A DNA stretch of 39,646 nt from an uncultured Clostridia bacterium (GTDB lineage: Bacteria > Bacillota > Clostridia > Oscillospirales > Acutalibacteraceae), in NCBI GenBank assembly GCA_946183365.1, contig CAMHAH010000025.1, positions 1 to 39,646 of the forward strand, read 5' to 3'. The first letter of the stretch is position 1. Every line of letters starts with the position of its first letter. The translations under genes were made by a program, and so were the position numbers. The notes below the pieces were generated by a model. The model saw only the letters and a program-made list of their open reading frames with translations. It did not search any database and was not told the origin of the DNA. This document shows positions 9,643 through 19,189 of this stretch, one piece after another.

Positions 9643-9953
9643 CCCGCAAAATCGCATAATACCCCGAAAGCTCCGCATAAAAGCGTTTTTGCGAATCGGC
9701 TCTCCGCAAAAAGTCGGTGTAGACCCGGATAAAACAGAACAAGAAAACGCTTTTGCTTGTTCAGCGTAGCTCGGATCATATACGGTATCATACGATTACA
9801 CAATTTATACTATACAATCTTCCGAGAAAAACCGTGTCTCAACTAGAAGAGATATGTAAGCGCTATTTAGACAATAACAAGCAGAGATGAACTATTAGCA
9901 ATTGATAATTGTATTTTTTAGATAAGAAGATAAAAACATGAAAGATTCAGATG
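9643..9953. other. Convergent intergenic region
   Basis: This 311-bp gap lies between the permease stop and the stop of the minus-strand HTH-repeat gene. It holds an inverted repeat near 9738-9761 (arms AACAAG/CTTGTT) and a longer-range pair AAAAGCGTTTT/AAAACGCTTTT, which could help end transcription from either side. There is no clear T tract and no gene. Confidence 0.4.
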
Positions 9954-10696
9954 TTAGACTGGAACTTGGTAGTGATATTCTAAGTATATATAAGAAATGT
10001 GGTGTCGTCTGGCGTACTCTGATAAATGAATGCGATCCTTCGGCGCGTCAACGGTTTTACATTCTTCTGTTTCTTTGATATACCAATGGTTGCTGACTTT
10101 TTTCGCTGTACTATATACGCCGCGAACCACATCATTTTTGAGCTTGACATAGTCCACCTGTCTATCTTCGGCATATTCGCGCAATGACAGATACCCTTTG
10201 ATCTCATTTCTGAAATTAAAGGTCAGACACTCCGCATCCTCTTTGATGTATATAAAACGGTCTTGTTTTCTGGTGATGACAGAATCATATAAACCTTTTC
10301 TGATATCTTCCAATAGCAGACCATAGTGTACTCCATGAAGGTCGGCAAATTCTTTGGCGCTCACATATCCCTTTAACGCGGGATCAGGCTTGGGCGTGTT
10401 ATCTCTCTTATCATCTGGTTTCAAGTACCAATGCCTGCATCCTGATAGGCTGATTTATAATATCCATTATTTAAATCCGCTAACATCACGGAGTACGAAA
10501 TACCGTTTTGTTCTGCAAACTCCTTGGCGGTCACATAGCCCTCTTTGCAGCCGTCAATCACTTCATCTTTGCGGATATACCATCTGTTGCTTTTTTCTTG
10601 GATGGCAGAAGGGTATTTCCCTGCGTTCAGCCTCCGCAAAAGACCGCCATAGCTCTCCTCACATATTGTATTATACATTATAAGAAAAAAACGCAA
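9954..10696 (-). pseudogene. HTH-repeat DNA-binding-like protein, frameshifted
   Basis: Two frames (10421-10696 and 9954-10424) join into one protein of four to five copies of a ~50-residue unit. Each unit reads like GYVxAKEFAxxxGxxYxxLLxDI, then GxYxSA, then a WYIKxxE strand, the look of an excisionase/MerR-like winged HTH. In unit 2 the frame is lost between SAYQD and the strand; one base recovers RHWYLK in the next frame at 10424-10445. The second frame otherwise starts only at TTG with no ribosome site. The first and last units are incomplete and the N-terminal start (TTG 10696 or ATG 10678) is uncertain. It is a decayed gene or carries a sequencing error; a tandem-HTH operator-array binder is the likely ancestral function (inference). 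Confidence 0.65.
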
Positions 10697-10835
10697 TCCC
10701 TTTTATTACAATTTGATGTCTGAAAAATCTTTCAATTTCAATTTGCAATTTAGGGCTTGTTTAAGAATGACAAAAGGTCCAAAAGAATGGGGCATTTTGT
10801 GCAGAGAAACCGTCTGTTTCCCGGATGATTCTGTA

Positions 10836-10864
10836 TTGTTTTTTCGGCGTGAATATGATATTAT
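10836..10864 (+). promoter_or_regulatory. Putative promoter of the CotH-like gene
   Basis: TTGTTT (10836-10841), 17 bp, TATTAT (10859-10864) lies about 55 bp before the ATG at 10921, which has a GGAGG site. The -35 is weak. Confidence 0.4.
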
Positions 10865-10920
10865 AATATATAAAAATGGCTCCGTTTGATTCAGCAATCA
10901 ATTTCAGTGGAGGAATTTTT

Positions 10921-13238
10921 ATGAAAGCAATATCAAACCCCACGAAAGTAATTACCGTTTTCCTTTGTCTTGTATTGGCGCTGTCGCCGTTCACGGCTTT
11001 CGCCGCGGAGTACGCGATCCCCGATATCCTCGCGGACAACGGTCTGCCCGTGGTGAATATCACGATCGACGAGAGCGCAGAGGGCTTCGGCACGATTGAG
11101 GAGATGAATGGCAGCCCCGACCACTCTGTCAAATGTACCGGCTCCGTGAAAATTACCGTGCCTGACGGCTACACGGGCGATTACAGCGACACGGCTCTGA
11201 GCGATACGAAAGACCTAGCGCTCGAATACATTCGCGGCAGAGGCAATACGACATGGCACAACGACAAGAAGCCCTATAAATTCAAGCTGGATAAAAAAGC
11301 CGATCTCCTCGGTATGGGCAAAAACAAGCATTGGGTCTTGCTTGCGAACGATAAGGATACGACCCTGCTCTGAAACAGAATTATATCATATATGGGTACC
11401 GAACTGGAGCTTGCCTATACGCCTAAGATGCTCCCTGTTGACGTAGTGATGAACGGAGAATATCTCGGCAGCTACTACCTCTCGGAACAGGTCAGAGTAG
11501 GAGACACCCGCGTTGATATCGACGAGTTGACCGACAAGGACAATGACGAGCCGGAGATCACCGGCGGTTATCTGCTCTCGCTGAGTCCCTATCCCGACGC
11601 TCCGGAAGAAAACATATTTTATACCGAGAAAAATGTCGGCTTCGGTTTTGAAAATCCGGAGTTCTACTCCGATGATCCGACCGACGAACTGGGAACAGCG
11701 GCGCAAAAGGCGTATATCAGCAATTATCTGCAAGAAACAGAAAACGCGGTATACAGCGGCAATGTATCGGAATATATGGACTTGCAGTCCGCTGCCGACT
11801 ACTGGTGGATACAGGAGTTCTCGCTGAATGTCGATGCGTTCCGGACAGACAGCACCTATTTGTATAAGCCCAGAGGCGACAAACTGTATTGGGGACCGCT
11901 TTGGGATTTTGACCTTTCACTCGGAAAGTCCAGAGGCGAAACCTTCGGCTTCAACCAAAGCAAAATGCCGTGGCTCGATTATCTCAGAGAGAATAATGAA
12001 GATTTTCAACAGCTCCTGCGTGAGCGCTGGACGGTTCTCGACGGCATCATCACCGATATCGTCAAGGACGGCGGCGTGATGGACAGATACATGGCGGAAA
12101 TACGCAATTCCTGGGAGGATAATCTTCCCAAATCCGAGAGTCCCTACGAGATATTTGAGTTAGAGATGGAGTCACTCCGAACATGGATCGCCGAAAGACA
12201 GGAATGGATCAATGAGAATATGGGGCTTTTAAGCGACATGTACAGCACCGTAACTTTCACAGCGGACGGTCAACAGGTCGAACAAAAAGTTTTGTACACA
12301 GGTTATCTGCTGGAGGAACTTCCGGCAATACCCGAAAAAGAAGGGTATGTCACTCTCGGCTGGGAATACGAGGGCGAACTGTTGGATGAGAATACACTTC
12401 CGAATATTTGGGAAGATACCGTGATCACCGCGAAATATATCAGCGAACAGGACGCGATATTTGCCGATACGCTCTATTTTGAAAGTTATGACGTGTGGGC
12501 GGATATTTTAATCAATACTATTCCGCATATACCGTTACCCCCGAAGACGCGCAGGAGAGAAGTATCGCTTGGAGTATTTCTGATGAAAGTATCGCCGAGG
12601 TGGATGAAAACGGCGTCGTCACCATAAAGAAAACCGGCGAGGTCGTGGTAACAGGCACATTGAAATCCGGCTTTTCAAGGTCATATACGCTGCATATCTA
12701 TGACAGCGAAATCACGCCGGAAAACGAACCGCAGTCCATTGCCTTGGAGCAAACGACTATCACGCTAAAGGTCGGCGAGTACGCGCAAATCGTCGCAACC
12801 GTATCGCCGCAGCCGTGCGCTTCCACTGTGTCCTATAGTTATGAAGGTGAGTTGATCTCGCTGCTTGATTACGGTGTTATCAAGGCGCTTGCCCCCGGCA
12901 CAACGACGGTTAATGTTTATGTAACAGAAGGAGTTGAAGCAAACTGCACCGTGATTGTAACGGATGGTGAAGAAGCAACCGTGCCTTCAACCGAAGCGAC
13001 AACAGAGGCCTCAACTACCGCGACGGAGACAACCGCTGCGACTACGTCGGCAACGACCGCCCCTACGACCTCGGCGACAACAGCGGCTTCCTCAACGACC
13101 GGCTCGTCCTCCGCAGCCTCCGGCGGCGCGGTGCAGACCGGACAAAGTAGCGTTGCACTCATTCTTCTGCTAACACTCGCGGCAGCGGTATGTTTGATTT
13201 TTTGTTTCAATTTTCAAAGAAGTAAAGAAGAACATTAA
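10921..13238 (+). pseudogene. CotH-kinase-family surface protein with nonsense codon and frameshift
   Basis: From the ATG at 10921 (GGAGG upstream) the frame runs through a signal peptide ending AFA into a CotH domain: RGRGNTTW, then PYKFKLDKK and LLGMGK. A TGA at 11371-11373 sits where family members carry Arg (LL-R-N); the frame continues after it with NRIISYMG and the CotH metal motif WDFDLSLG. CotH proteins are secretory-pathway-type kinases of spore coats and also occur in gut surface proteins. After that come an InlB-type beta repeat and, past a second lesion near 12493 (a -1 shift restores the frame), a BIG2-like domain. A Thr/Ala/Ser-rich linker, AVQTG, a membrane segment and a basic tail end the protein. 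Two independent lesions argue for a pseudogene. TGA is not recoded, because neighbours end with it. Confidence 0.75.
13020..13140 (+). repeat. Thr/Ala-rich linker and AVQTG tail coding repeat, copy A
   Basis: The stretch coding for the linker and AVQTG tail closely matches 16320-16445 of the NagZ gene at the DNA level, with shared runs such as GAGACAACCGCTGCGACTAC. It marks a duplicated C-terminal anchoring module. Confidence 0.7.
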
Positions 13239-13406
13239 TCTGAAAGCAAAGGAAAAATTATCGCATTCTTCACGGCACTGTTGATACTGCTGTCATCGGC
13301 AGTCATTTCAGGGGGCGCCATCGGCGTAAACTTTTACCTGAATTCGACCGATCAGGATATCACAAACGACGCGAAGATCGATTTTGTCTGGATGGTAGAG
13401 GATTAG
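13239..13406 (+). pseudogene. Remnant coding for a membrane-anchored fragment
   Basis: Directly after the CotH stop and in the same frame, 55 codons are open up to TAG at 13404. They code for a hydrophobic segment (FFTALLILLSSAV), then a polar stretch with NFYLNSTDQD. No start codon or ribosome site is present. It reads like the N-terminal membrane anchor of a lost protein; the family is not recognised. Confidence 0.35.
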
Positions 13407-13426
13407 TTGGACACAGTATGTTATAA

Positions 13427-14188
13427 TCTTACTTAGCGAGTGTCTTTTTGAAAACAAATGATCCCGCGGCTGTAAGGTTAGGTACTGAATGTATTCGGGT
13501 TGCGTGCTTTTCGCTTCCGTTCCATTCTATAGTTTACAATTTTAATAATTATCTGATGGCGGTTAAGAGGCTTCGGTTTTGTAATATATACAGCTTTTTG
13601 ATTGAATGCGGCAACATTGTGCCGATTACCTTCTTTGCGTTGAGAATAATCGGGTATCAAGGCGCGTGGATTTCCAGAGTTGTTAGTATGCTTGGTCTCA
13701 GCGTGCTTGCTGTAATGTATATCTATCTCAACAAGCAAGGTAAATCATTTCGTGATAAGATGCTGCTTTTGCCTGACAGCTTTGGAATCTCACCGGATCA
13801 TGAAATATCGATTATTGCGACCTCCGCGGATGAAATATTGGATTTGTCCCATATAGCGATTGCTTTTGCGATGGAACACGGAGCGGATAAAAAACGCGCC
13901 ATGACATTTGGTCTGATAACGGAGGAATTGTCCGTCAATTTAACAGAGCATGGTATTGACGACGGTAAACCGCATAACATCAACGCCAGATTGGTTGCAA
14001 AGGATGAGGATTTAATCATTAGAAAACGCGATGACTGCAAACCGTTCAATCTTACGGAATACTATCGGCACATTCAGGAAAATACGGAAAGCGATAAGGA
14101 ATTAAGTTTATCAATTATTATGAAAATGGCAAAGGATGTTAAATACACCGCTACCTTCGGAGCGAATAACTTAATTGTAAGAATTTGA
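13427..14188 (+). pseudogene. MATE efflux - HATPase fusion, 5' truncated
   Basis: The frame is open from 13427 with a possible TTG at 13448 and no ribosome site. Residues 1-95 are the last helices of a MATE-type multidrug/polysaccharide flippase (FNNYLMAVKR is a typical late segment). About 115-245 resemble an anti-sigma/HATPase_c domain (FGLITEELSVNLTEHG is an N-box-like helix with E-E-x3-N). Family members with this fusion are about 550-600 residues, so over half is missing. Loss of the first MATE half should destroy transport; the ATPase-like domain could survive but has no proper start. Confidence 0.6.
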
Positions 14189-14324
14189 GCCAAGCACAAA
14201 AGGTCAACTTCGCCGAAAAAACAAGATATAATTTTCGGCAATATCAGATTGATAACTGATAAAAAATACAGGAGTGTAAAGTTAAAAACTATTACATATA
14301 CATTTTATTTTGGAAGTGAATCAA

Positions 14325-16538
14325 ATGAAAAAGAAACTATTCGCATTCGCCCTCGTAGCGGTTATGCTGCTGAGCGTTGTAACAGTGTTTCCCGCATACG
14401 CGGCACAGAGCAAGGCGGAGCAGTATTTGTCCACGATGACGACAGAGGATAAGATCAGCCAGATGATCATGCCCGCCTTCCGTTACAGCACGGACGCGGA
14501 CGGCAACCGCACCAATGTGACAGAGATCACCGACGAGATCGCCGCAACGCTCGAAAAGCACAGCTACTCGGGCGTTATCCTGTTCGGTCAGAATACGCCG
14601 ACCAACGAAAACACCACACGCTTGGTTGACGCGCTGCAAAAGGCAAACGCCGCAGGCGGAGACCGTCCGCAGCTTCTGATCACCACCGACCAGGAGGGCG
14701 GAAACGTCACTCGCTTGGGTCAAGGCACAATGATGCCCGGCAACATGGCGCTCGGCGCTATCAACGATTTGAGCGTGACAAAGGAAGTCGCCTCGATGAT
14801 GGGCGCGGAGCTGTCTGCTCTCGGTATCAATGCGGATTTTGCTCCCGACGTTGACGTCAACAGCAACCCTGCCAATCCTGTTATCGGCGTGCGCTCCTTC
14901 GCCGACGACGCGCAGACCGTTGCCGCCCACGGCAGCGCTTTTGTCGAGGCACTCAACGACGCGGGCGTGATCTCGACCTTGAAGCACTTTCCGGGTCACG
15001 GCGACACCGATACCGACAGTCATACCGGTCTGCCCTGTATCAACAAGACCTATGCGGAATTAAAGCAAAACGAGCTGATTCCGTTCCGGGCTTGTATCAA
15101 CGCCGGTTCTCAGATGATCATGACCGCTCATATCGAGTATCCGCAGATCGAAACGACCACCTACACCTCCAAGCAAACGGGCGAAGAAATTTATCTGCCC
15201 GCGACGCTTTCCAAAACCATCATCACCGTCATTCTGCGCGGCGATATGGGATATGACGGAGTTGTCATCACCGACGCGATGGAGATGGACGCTATCTCTA
15301 AACACTTTGACAAGTATGACGCAGCAAAGCTCGCAATCGAAGCGGGCGTAGACATTCTACTGATGCCTGTCGATACGACCACGGCGGAAGGCTTTGCCGA
15401 GATGGATACCTACATTTCTACCTTGGCACAGATGGCAAACGACGGCGAAATCTCGATGGACAAGATCGACGCTGCCGTTCTCAGAATTTTGAAGCTGAAA
15501 GAAGATAACAATTTATTCACTGCCTACGACGGCTCGGATATCGAGAGCCGCGTGGAGTATGCTATTAACAATGTCGGCACCAAGGAAAGCCATGATAAAG
15601 AGTGGGAAATCACCAAGAAGGCAATGACCCTCGTGAAAAACGACGATAACACACTCCCGCTGACGACCACAAATCAAAAAACCATTGTGCTCGTTCCATA
15701 TGACGATGAAACTATTCCGATGAATTACGCGGTCAGAAAACTCACTCAGGACGGCAAGCTGCCCGAGGGTGCGGAAGTTGTGGCGTACTCCTACCGCAAC
15801 AAAACTGCTGACGATGTTCTGCCGATGATTGAGGGCGCGGATAACGTGGTCTTTATGTCGGAGGTTTACGGCGCGTATGCGCTCAAGGGCGATATCGCCA
15901 AGATGGCGGATACCCTTGCCGATACCATTCACGAAAACGACGGCAAGTTCATCGTTATGTCTGTCAGCCTGCCGTATGACGTTGCACGCTTCCAAAAAGC
16001 GGACGCAATTATGATCGCCTACCTCCCGCGTTCCATGACCGTCGATCCCGAGGACAAGGTCACGGATATTCAGCAGTACGGCCCGAATATGCCCGTGGCG
16101 CTGTATATGATGTTCAGCAAAGATGACGCGCCCACCGCCAAGCTGCCGATTAACATTCCGCAGCTCGATGAAAGCTACAGCTTCACCGAAACCGTTCTCT
16201 ACGAGAGAGGCTTCGGACTGACCTATGAAGCAGAGGAGGAGCCGACCACGGAAGCAGAGACCACGCAGCCGGAGGAAACAACCGAGTCTTCAACAGAAGC
16301 AACAACCGAAGCTGCAACGACCGCGGCAGAGACAACCGCTGCGACTACATCGGCAACAACCGCGACGGCGACCTCGGCGACAACCGCAGTTTCTTCGACG
16401 ACGACCTCGTCTTCCACAACATCCAGCAGCGCAGTACAAACCGGAGAAAGCAGCGTTGCGATTATTATGCTGGTTATCCTCATCGCCGCCGCAGGAATCA
16501 TATACTATTTCAACGGTTATCGCAAAAAGATAAAGTAA
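14325..16538 (+). CDS. nagZ: Secreted GH3 beta-N-acetylhexosaminidase (NagZ-like), membrane anchored
   Basis: The start at ATG 14325 has GGAAGTG six bases upstream and is preferred over upstream TTG. An N-terminal signal peptide ends AYA (about residue 25). The GH3 catalytic domain follows, with QEGGNVTRLG and the NagZ signature KHFPGHGDTDTDSH near 222-235, holding the Asp-His pair that acts as acid/base in this family. The nucleophile is probably the Asp in VITDAMEMDA. A GH3 C-terminal sandwich follows. A Thr/Ala-rich linker, AVQTG, a membrane segment and a KK-rich tail end the 737-residue protein. NagZ enzymes remove N-acetylglucosamine from muropeptides or other glycans; outside the cell it may act on wall or host glycans. 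Confidence 0.88.
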   Translation: MKKKLFAFALVAVMLLSVVTVFPAYAAQSKAEQYLSTMTTEDKISQMIMPAFRYSTDADGNRTNVTEITDEIAATLEKHSYSGVILFGQNTPTNENTTRLVDALQKANAAGGDRPQLLITTDQEGGNVTRLGQGTMMPGNMALGAINDLSVTKEVASMMGAELSALGINADFAPDVDVNSNPANPVIGVRSFADDAQTVAAHGSAFVEALNDAGVISTLKHFPGHGDTDTDSHTGLPCINKTYAELKQNELIPFRACINAGSQMIMTAHIEYPQIETTTYTSKQTGEEIYLPATLSKTIITVILRGDMGYDGVVITDAMEMDAISKHFDKYDAAKLAIEAGVDILLMPVDTTTAEGFAEMDTYISTLAQMANDGEISMDKIDAAVLRILKLKEDNNLFTAYDGSDIESRVEYAINNVGTKESHDKEWEITKKAMTLVKNDDNTLPLTTTNQKTIVLVPYDDETIPMNYAVRKLTQDGKLPEGAEVVAYSYRNKTADDVLPMIEGADNVVFMSEVYGAYALKGDIAKMADTLADTIHENDGKFIVMSVSLPYDVARFQKADAIMIAYLPRSMTVDPEDKVTDIQQYGPNMPVALYMMFSKDDAPTAKLPINIPQLDESYSFTETVLYERGFGLTYEAEEEPTTEAETTQPEETTESSTEATTEAATTAAETTAATTSATTATATSATTAVSSTTTSSSTTSSSAVQTGESSVAIIMLVILIAAAGIIYYFNGYRKKIK
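16320..16445 (+). repeat. Thr/Ala-rich linker and AVQTG tail coding repeat, copy B
   Basis: This is the second copy of the linker/tail-coding DNA, matching 13020-13140 in the CotH pseudogene. It keeps an intact frame here. Slippage or gene conversion between the copies is plausible. Confidence 0.7.
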
Positions 16539-16595
16539 TATTTGGATTACAGTTACGTATTAGCCTATTTTTAATCACTCAAATATGAACTCTTA

Positions 16596-16637
16596 GCCGA
16601 CGAAGAACGACAAATCCGTTCTTCGTCGGCTTTTTTT
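16596..16637 (+). terminator. Intrinsic terminator after nagZ
   Basis: A perfect 14-bp stem (16596-16609 with 16617-16630) with a 7-nt loop is followed by seven T. It ends the nagZ transcript. Confidence 0.95.
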
Positions 16638-16720
16638 CTTTATCAATTCCTCACAATTTCTTGCAATATTTTTATTAGATAAGATGTATAATTCATAGCA
16701 TTATTATAGCGCGACAGAAA

Positions 16721-16749
16721 TTGACAGAATAATTGCCTACAAATAAATA
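16721..16749 (+). promoter_or_regulatory. Putative promoter
   Basis: TTGACA (16721-16726), 17 bp, TAAATA (16744-16749) lies just before the coiled-coil gene. The predicted start near 16756 would leave almost no leader for the GTG at 16762, so ATG 16789 is also possible. Confidence 0.5.
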
Positions 16750-16761
16750 CAATACATATTT

Positions 16762-18229
16762 GTGGGTAATCATACAGAAAACGATAAGATGGGACTTCCG
16801 CCTATTTTGAACATGGTTCTCGGACTTGAGGATGACGGTCCCTCCAATCAGGACGTGCTCGACAAGATCGACAAGAGCACCGAAGAGATCAAGGCGGAGA
16901 TCAACAAGGTCATGGACGAGGTCAAGGAGCTTTCCACCCAGACTGCCAACTATCACACCCTCCAGATGAATCAGCTCAAGGCGATCAACAGCAACATCGA
17001 CACCAAGGATTTCAGAGTTCAGGCTGACACCGTAGCGGCAGATTTCGCACACGCTATCAAGCGTATCGACGAGAACAAGGCGAACATCACCTGCGACGGC
17101 AACGACAAGATCAACAACACCACCTACAAGGCATACAAAGAAATCCTCGCAGACCCCAAGTGCAACGTCAGCTCCATGCAGGCAAACTTCGACGAAATGC
17201 TCCGCTTCCTCAAAGGACAGCGCACCTCCAACAACAACGAGAACGGCTACCGCCAGCTCACCAACTACCTGATGGACAAAGTGGTCGCGGCAGACCTCGG
17301 CGAGCACAGCTTCACCAATACTCCCGACTACTACGGCGCAGTTGACAGCATCAACGCAGAAATTCGTATCATGGAAGAACAAGTCCTGATGGATTACGCC
17401 ATCATCAACGCACTCAACGCCATGCAGTTCCGCGTCAAGGAATACGAGATCGACAACGGCATCATCACCGTCAACGAGGACGAATCCCCCTACGCAAAGT
17501 TTGAAAACACCGCCACTAACCTGCACAGCAGCATGGTCGATATCGACAAGATCTTTAGGGATGTACTGAAAGAAAACGCATCCATCCCGAGCAAGTACGT
17601 TGTAGCCGATCTGTATGTCAAAGACGGCAACAATACCATAAAGAAGGGCTGCACCTCCTTCATCGACGCTTGGTCACAGGGCATCGACAGCGGCAAGGAC
17701 TTCAACGTCGTCGTTCTCAAAAAAAGGTCAGTATCTGACCGCCGACGCCAAGAAGGGCTTTAAGTTTGACGAAAACGTCAAGGGTCTGAACGACAAGGGC
17801 GGCTTTGAGATCCCCGAAGGCAGAAAAGTATACATCAATATGTACTGCAAGAGCAACGGCTTCGACTGCTCCGCAAAGAAGGATCTGGATCTGTTCACCC
17901 TCCGCAACGGCGCAAGTCTTGAACTCCAGAGCGCGAAGCTTTGCGGCGACAACCGCAAGTTCGTGATACCGGACAACGCGAACAACACCACCCTGAAGAC
18001 AAAATATGTGGAATTCAACGGCGCTTCCTACTACGGCACCGACGCCAATCCCTGTATCGAAATCTCCAAGAAAGCCAATAACACCAACATCAACCTTAAC
18101 TGGACTGAATTCAACAGCGAATACTCCAGCCGTATCAAGAACGACGGCAAAAACACCAAAATCAGCGAATGGTACGTCAAGCGCAGCTGGGAAAAAGAGG
18201 TTCGCGGCGACGAGTACTGGGGAACCTGA
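16762..18229 (+). pseudogene. Coiled-coil protein with repeat-rich C terminus, frame broken at seven A
   Basis: The family is not recognised. The first frame (GTG 16762 or ATG 16789, both without a ribosome site) codes for a Lys/Glu-rich coiled coil (residues about 30-75, DKIDKSTEEIKAEINK) and a helical region. At a run of seven A (17719-17725) it passes to a short wrong tail ending at 17763. Skipping one A, the next frame reads KKGQYLTADAKKGF and continues to TGA at 18229. That part is Asn/Lys-rich with short strand repeats, as in right-handed beta helices. The whole would be about 488 residues. A six-A ancestor is the simplest reading; polymerase slippage could restore some full protein. 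The lack of a signal peptide and ribosome site suggests the 5' end was also lost. Confidence 0.6.
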
Positions 18230-18267
18230 TCAAAACACAAACAGAATATGAACCGTATATAACAAGC

Positions 18268-18298
18268 AACAGCGGGGACGGCAAAATGAACCGCTGTT
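18268..18298 (+). terminator. Weak terminator-like hairpin
   Basis: AACAGCGG and CCGCTGTT form an 8-bp stem 39 bp after the broken coiled-coil gene. The following sequence lacks a solid T tract, so function is doubtful. Confidence 0.4.
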
Positions 18299-18310
18299 CG
18301 TATTTCAATA

Positions 18311-18553
18311 ATGCTTCTTCGCACTTTCAGTGTTCCTCAGAATATTCAAAGCCATTTGCTTCGCATCATTCAATTGCCATACTATGATATAAGGTGTGTG
18401 AAAACCAATATAGAGTCGGCCATAATGAAATTATGGGATAGGCAAAAGTTTTTCGATGGAAAGGAAAATAGCTGGAATACCGATGAGAAGGCTGTGGATT
18501 CATGGAAAAAAGATGATCCAGATATGCCGGATTGGTTACATAGATATATATAG
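18311..18553 (+). CDS. Small hypothetical protein, uncertain
   Basis: This is an 80-codon frame with no ribosome site. Its second half (from the ATG at 18425, rich in Trp, Lys and Asp, ending with WLHRYI) looks protein-like, while the first half is doubtful. It lies 17 bp before the better-supported small gene at 18571 and could be a partner or a remnant of a longer gene. Function unknown. Confidence 0.3.
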   Translation: MLLRTFSVPQNIQSHLLRIIQLPYYDIRCVKTNIESAIMKLWDRQKFFDGKENSWNTDEKAVDSWKKDDPDMPDWLHRYI

Positions 18554-18570
18554 TATTGAAAGAGGATTAT

Positions 18571-18762
18571 ATGGATTACATTTTAGCAGAGGGTGATAGA
18601 CAGTTAGGTGTCTGTTTAAGAATGCTCTACCCAGAGCAGACACGTTTCAAGATCAGTTCTGTACTGAATGATCGTGGGAAACTGGAGTTCCAAGTCTATA
18701 TTGATTTGGATACAGATAGGATTGAGTACTACAAGAACAAATTCGATACCCTGACATCCTAA
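18571..18762 (+). CDS. Small hypothetical protein
   Basis: This 63-residue soluble protein starts at ATG 18571, with AGAGG 5 bp upstream. It begins MDYILAEGDRQLG and ends with a Tyr/Lys-rich helix. No family is recognised. Length and composition would suit the small partner in a two-gene toxin-antitoxin-like pair with the frame at 18311-18553, but nothing in the sequence proves it. A terminator follows at 18833. Confidence 0.55.
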   Translation: MDYILAEGDRQLGVCLRMLYPEQTRFKISSVLNDRGKLEFQVYIDLDTDRIEYYKNKFDTLTS

Positions 18763-18832
18763 TACTTTATTGAGCAGCCTTCGCCAATTCGGTGGAGGCT
18801 GCGATTTCCAATTGCTCTATTTTTGTAGAAAG

Positions 18833-18875
18833 AAACCGCATTGGTAGCCATAAACGGCTTGCCAATGCGGTTTTT
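18833..18875. terminator. Bidirectional terminator beside tRNA-Pro fragment
   Basis: The stem arms (AAACCGCATTGG and CCAATGCGGTTT) are followed by a T tract on either strand. It lies 1 bp past the CCA of the minus-strand tRNA-Pro half at 18877 and nearly repeats at 21099-21141, so it is the natural tRNA terminator carried along with the fragment. Confidence 0.85.
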
Positions 18876-18876
18876 G

Positions 18877-18921
18877 TGGTCGGGATGACTGGAGTTGAAC
18901 CAGCTTGGACTTGTTCCCAAA
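18877..18921 (-). pseudogene. tRNA-Pro(UGG) 3' half, 45 nt
   Basis: Read on the minus strand, this is exactly nucleotides 32-76 of a tRNA. It has anticodon loop TTTGGGA with anticodon TGG, a 5-nt stem arm, a 5-nt variable loop, T arm GCTGG-TTCAACT-CCAGT, acceptor CATCCCG, A73 and CCA. Upstream of nucleotide 32 the sequence is the repeated module and cannot form the anticodon stem, so no tRNA can be made. The break in the anticodon loop is typical of tyrosine-recombinase attachment sites, so this is read as an att remnant. Confidence 0.85.
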
Positions 18922-19140
18922 CGGCTCTGGAAGTCTGCTGTTTATTGGGAAATGGCTTGTTTTAGCCGTTTCTGCTACACTCAAATTTTTCGATATACTC
19001 TCTTTTTCCCATTATTTCCGATGCTTCCGATTCCATCCGTGGTCATAATTGTGGTCAAAAATATCCTCCCCTGTATGGGACTAACGAGCCGGCAGAGGAG
19101 GATTTTCATTTGCTGAATTGCAGCCGAGGTCACTGTCTTG
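18917..19140 (-). repeat. Repeated end module, copy 2 (decayed)
   Basis: This is a near copy of 51-290 in the same orientation. The lower hairpin stem (19063-19103) and T tract remain, but the upper stem has lost pairing. The promoter has lost its -35 through a ~6-bp deletion (-10 now TGCAAT). On the other side it joins the tRNA-Pro half at 18921. It lies 50 bp 3' of the minus-strand acyltransferase at 19190-20281. Confidence 0.75.
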
Positions 19141-19189
19141 CCCTCGAGGATTGCCTGAGCGAAGGTGAAGCGCGCCGATGGCACGAGGA

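Noticed and set aside
10921..13238. TGA recoding (Trp, Gly or selenocysteine) in the CotH gene
   Set aside because: trpE, trpG-side neighbours and other intact genes end with TGA, the expected residue is Arg, and no SECIS-like hairpin is evident after it.
14337..15023. Long minus-strand frame opposite nagZ, and similar long antisense frames in trpB, cotH and the permease
   Set aside because: They mirror the codon pattern of the sense gene, lack ribosome sites and have no recognisable domains.
16762..18229. Programmed -1 frameshift at the A run
   Set aside because: The needed shift is +1 (one A skipped), not the -1 shift that A_AAA_AAG sites cause, so mutation or polymerase slippage is simpler.
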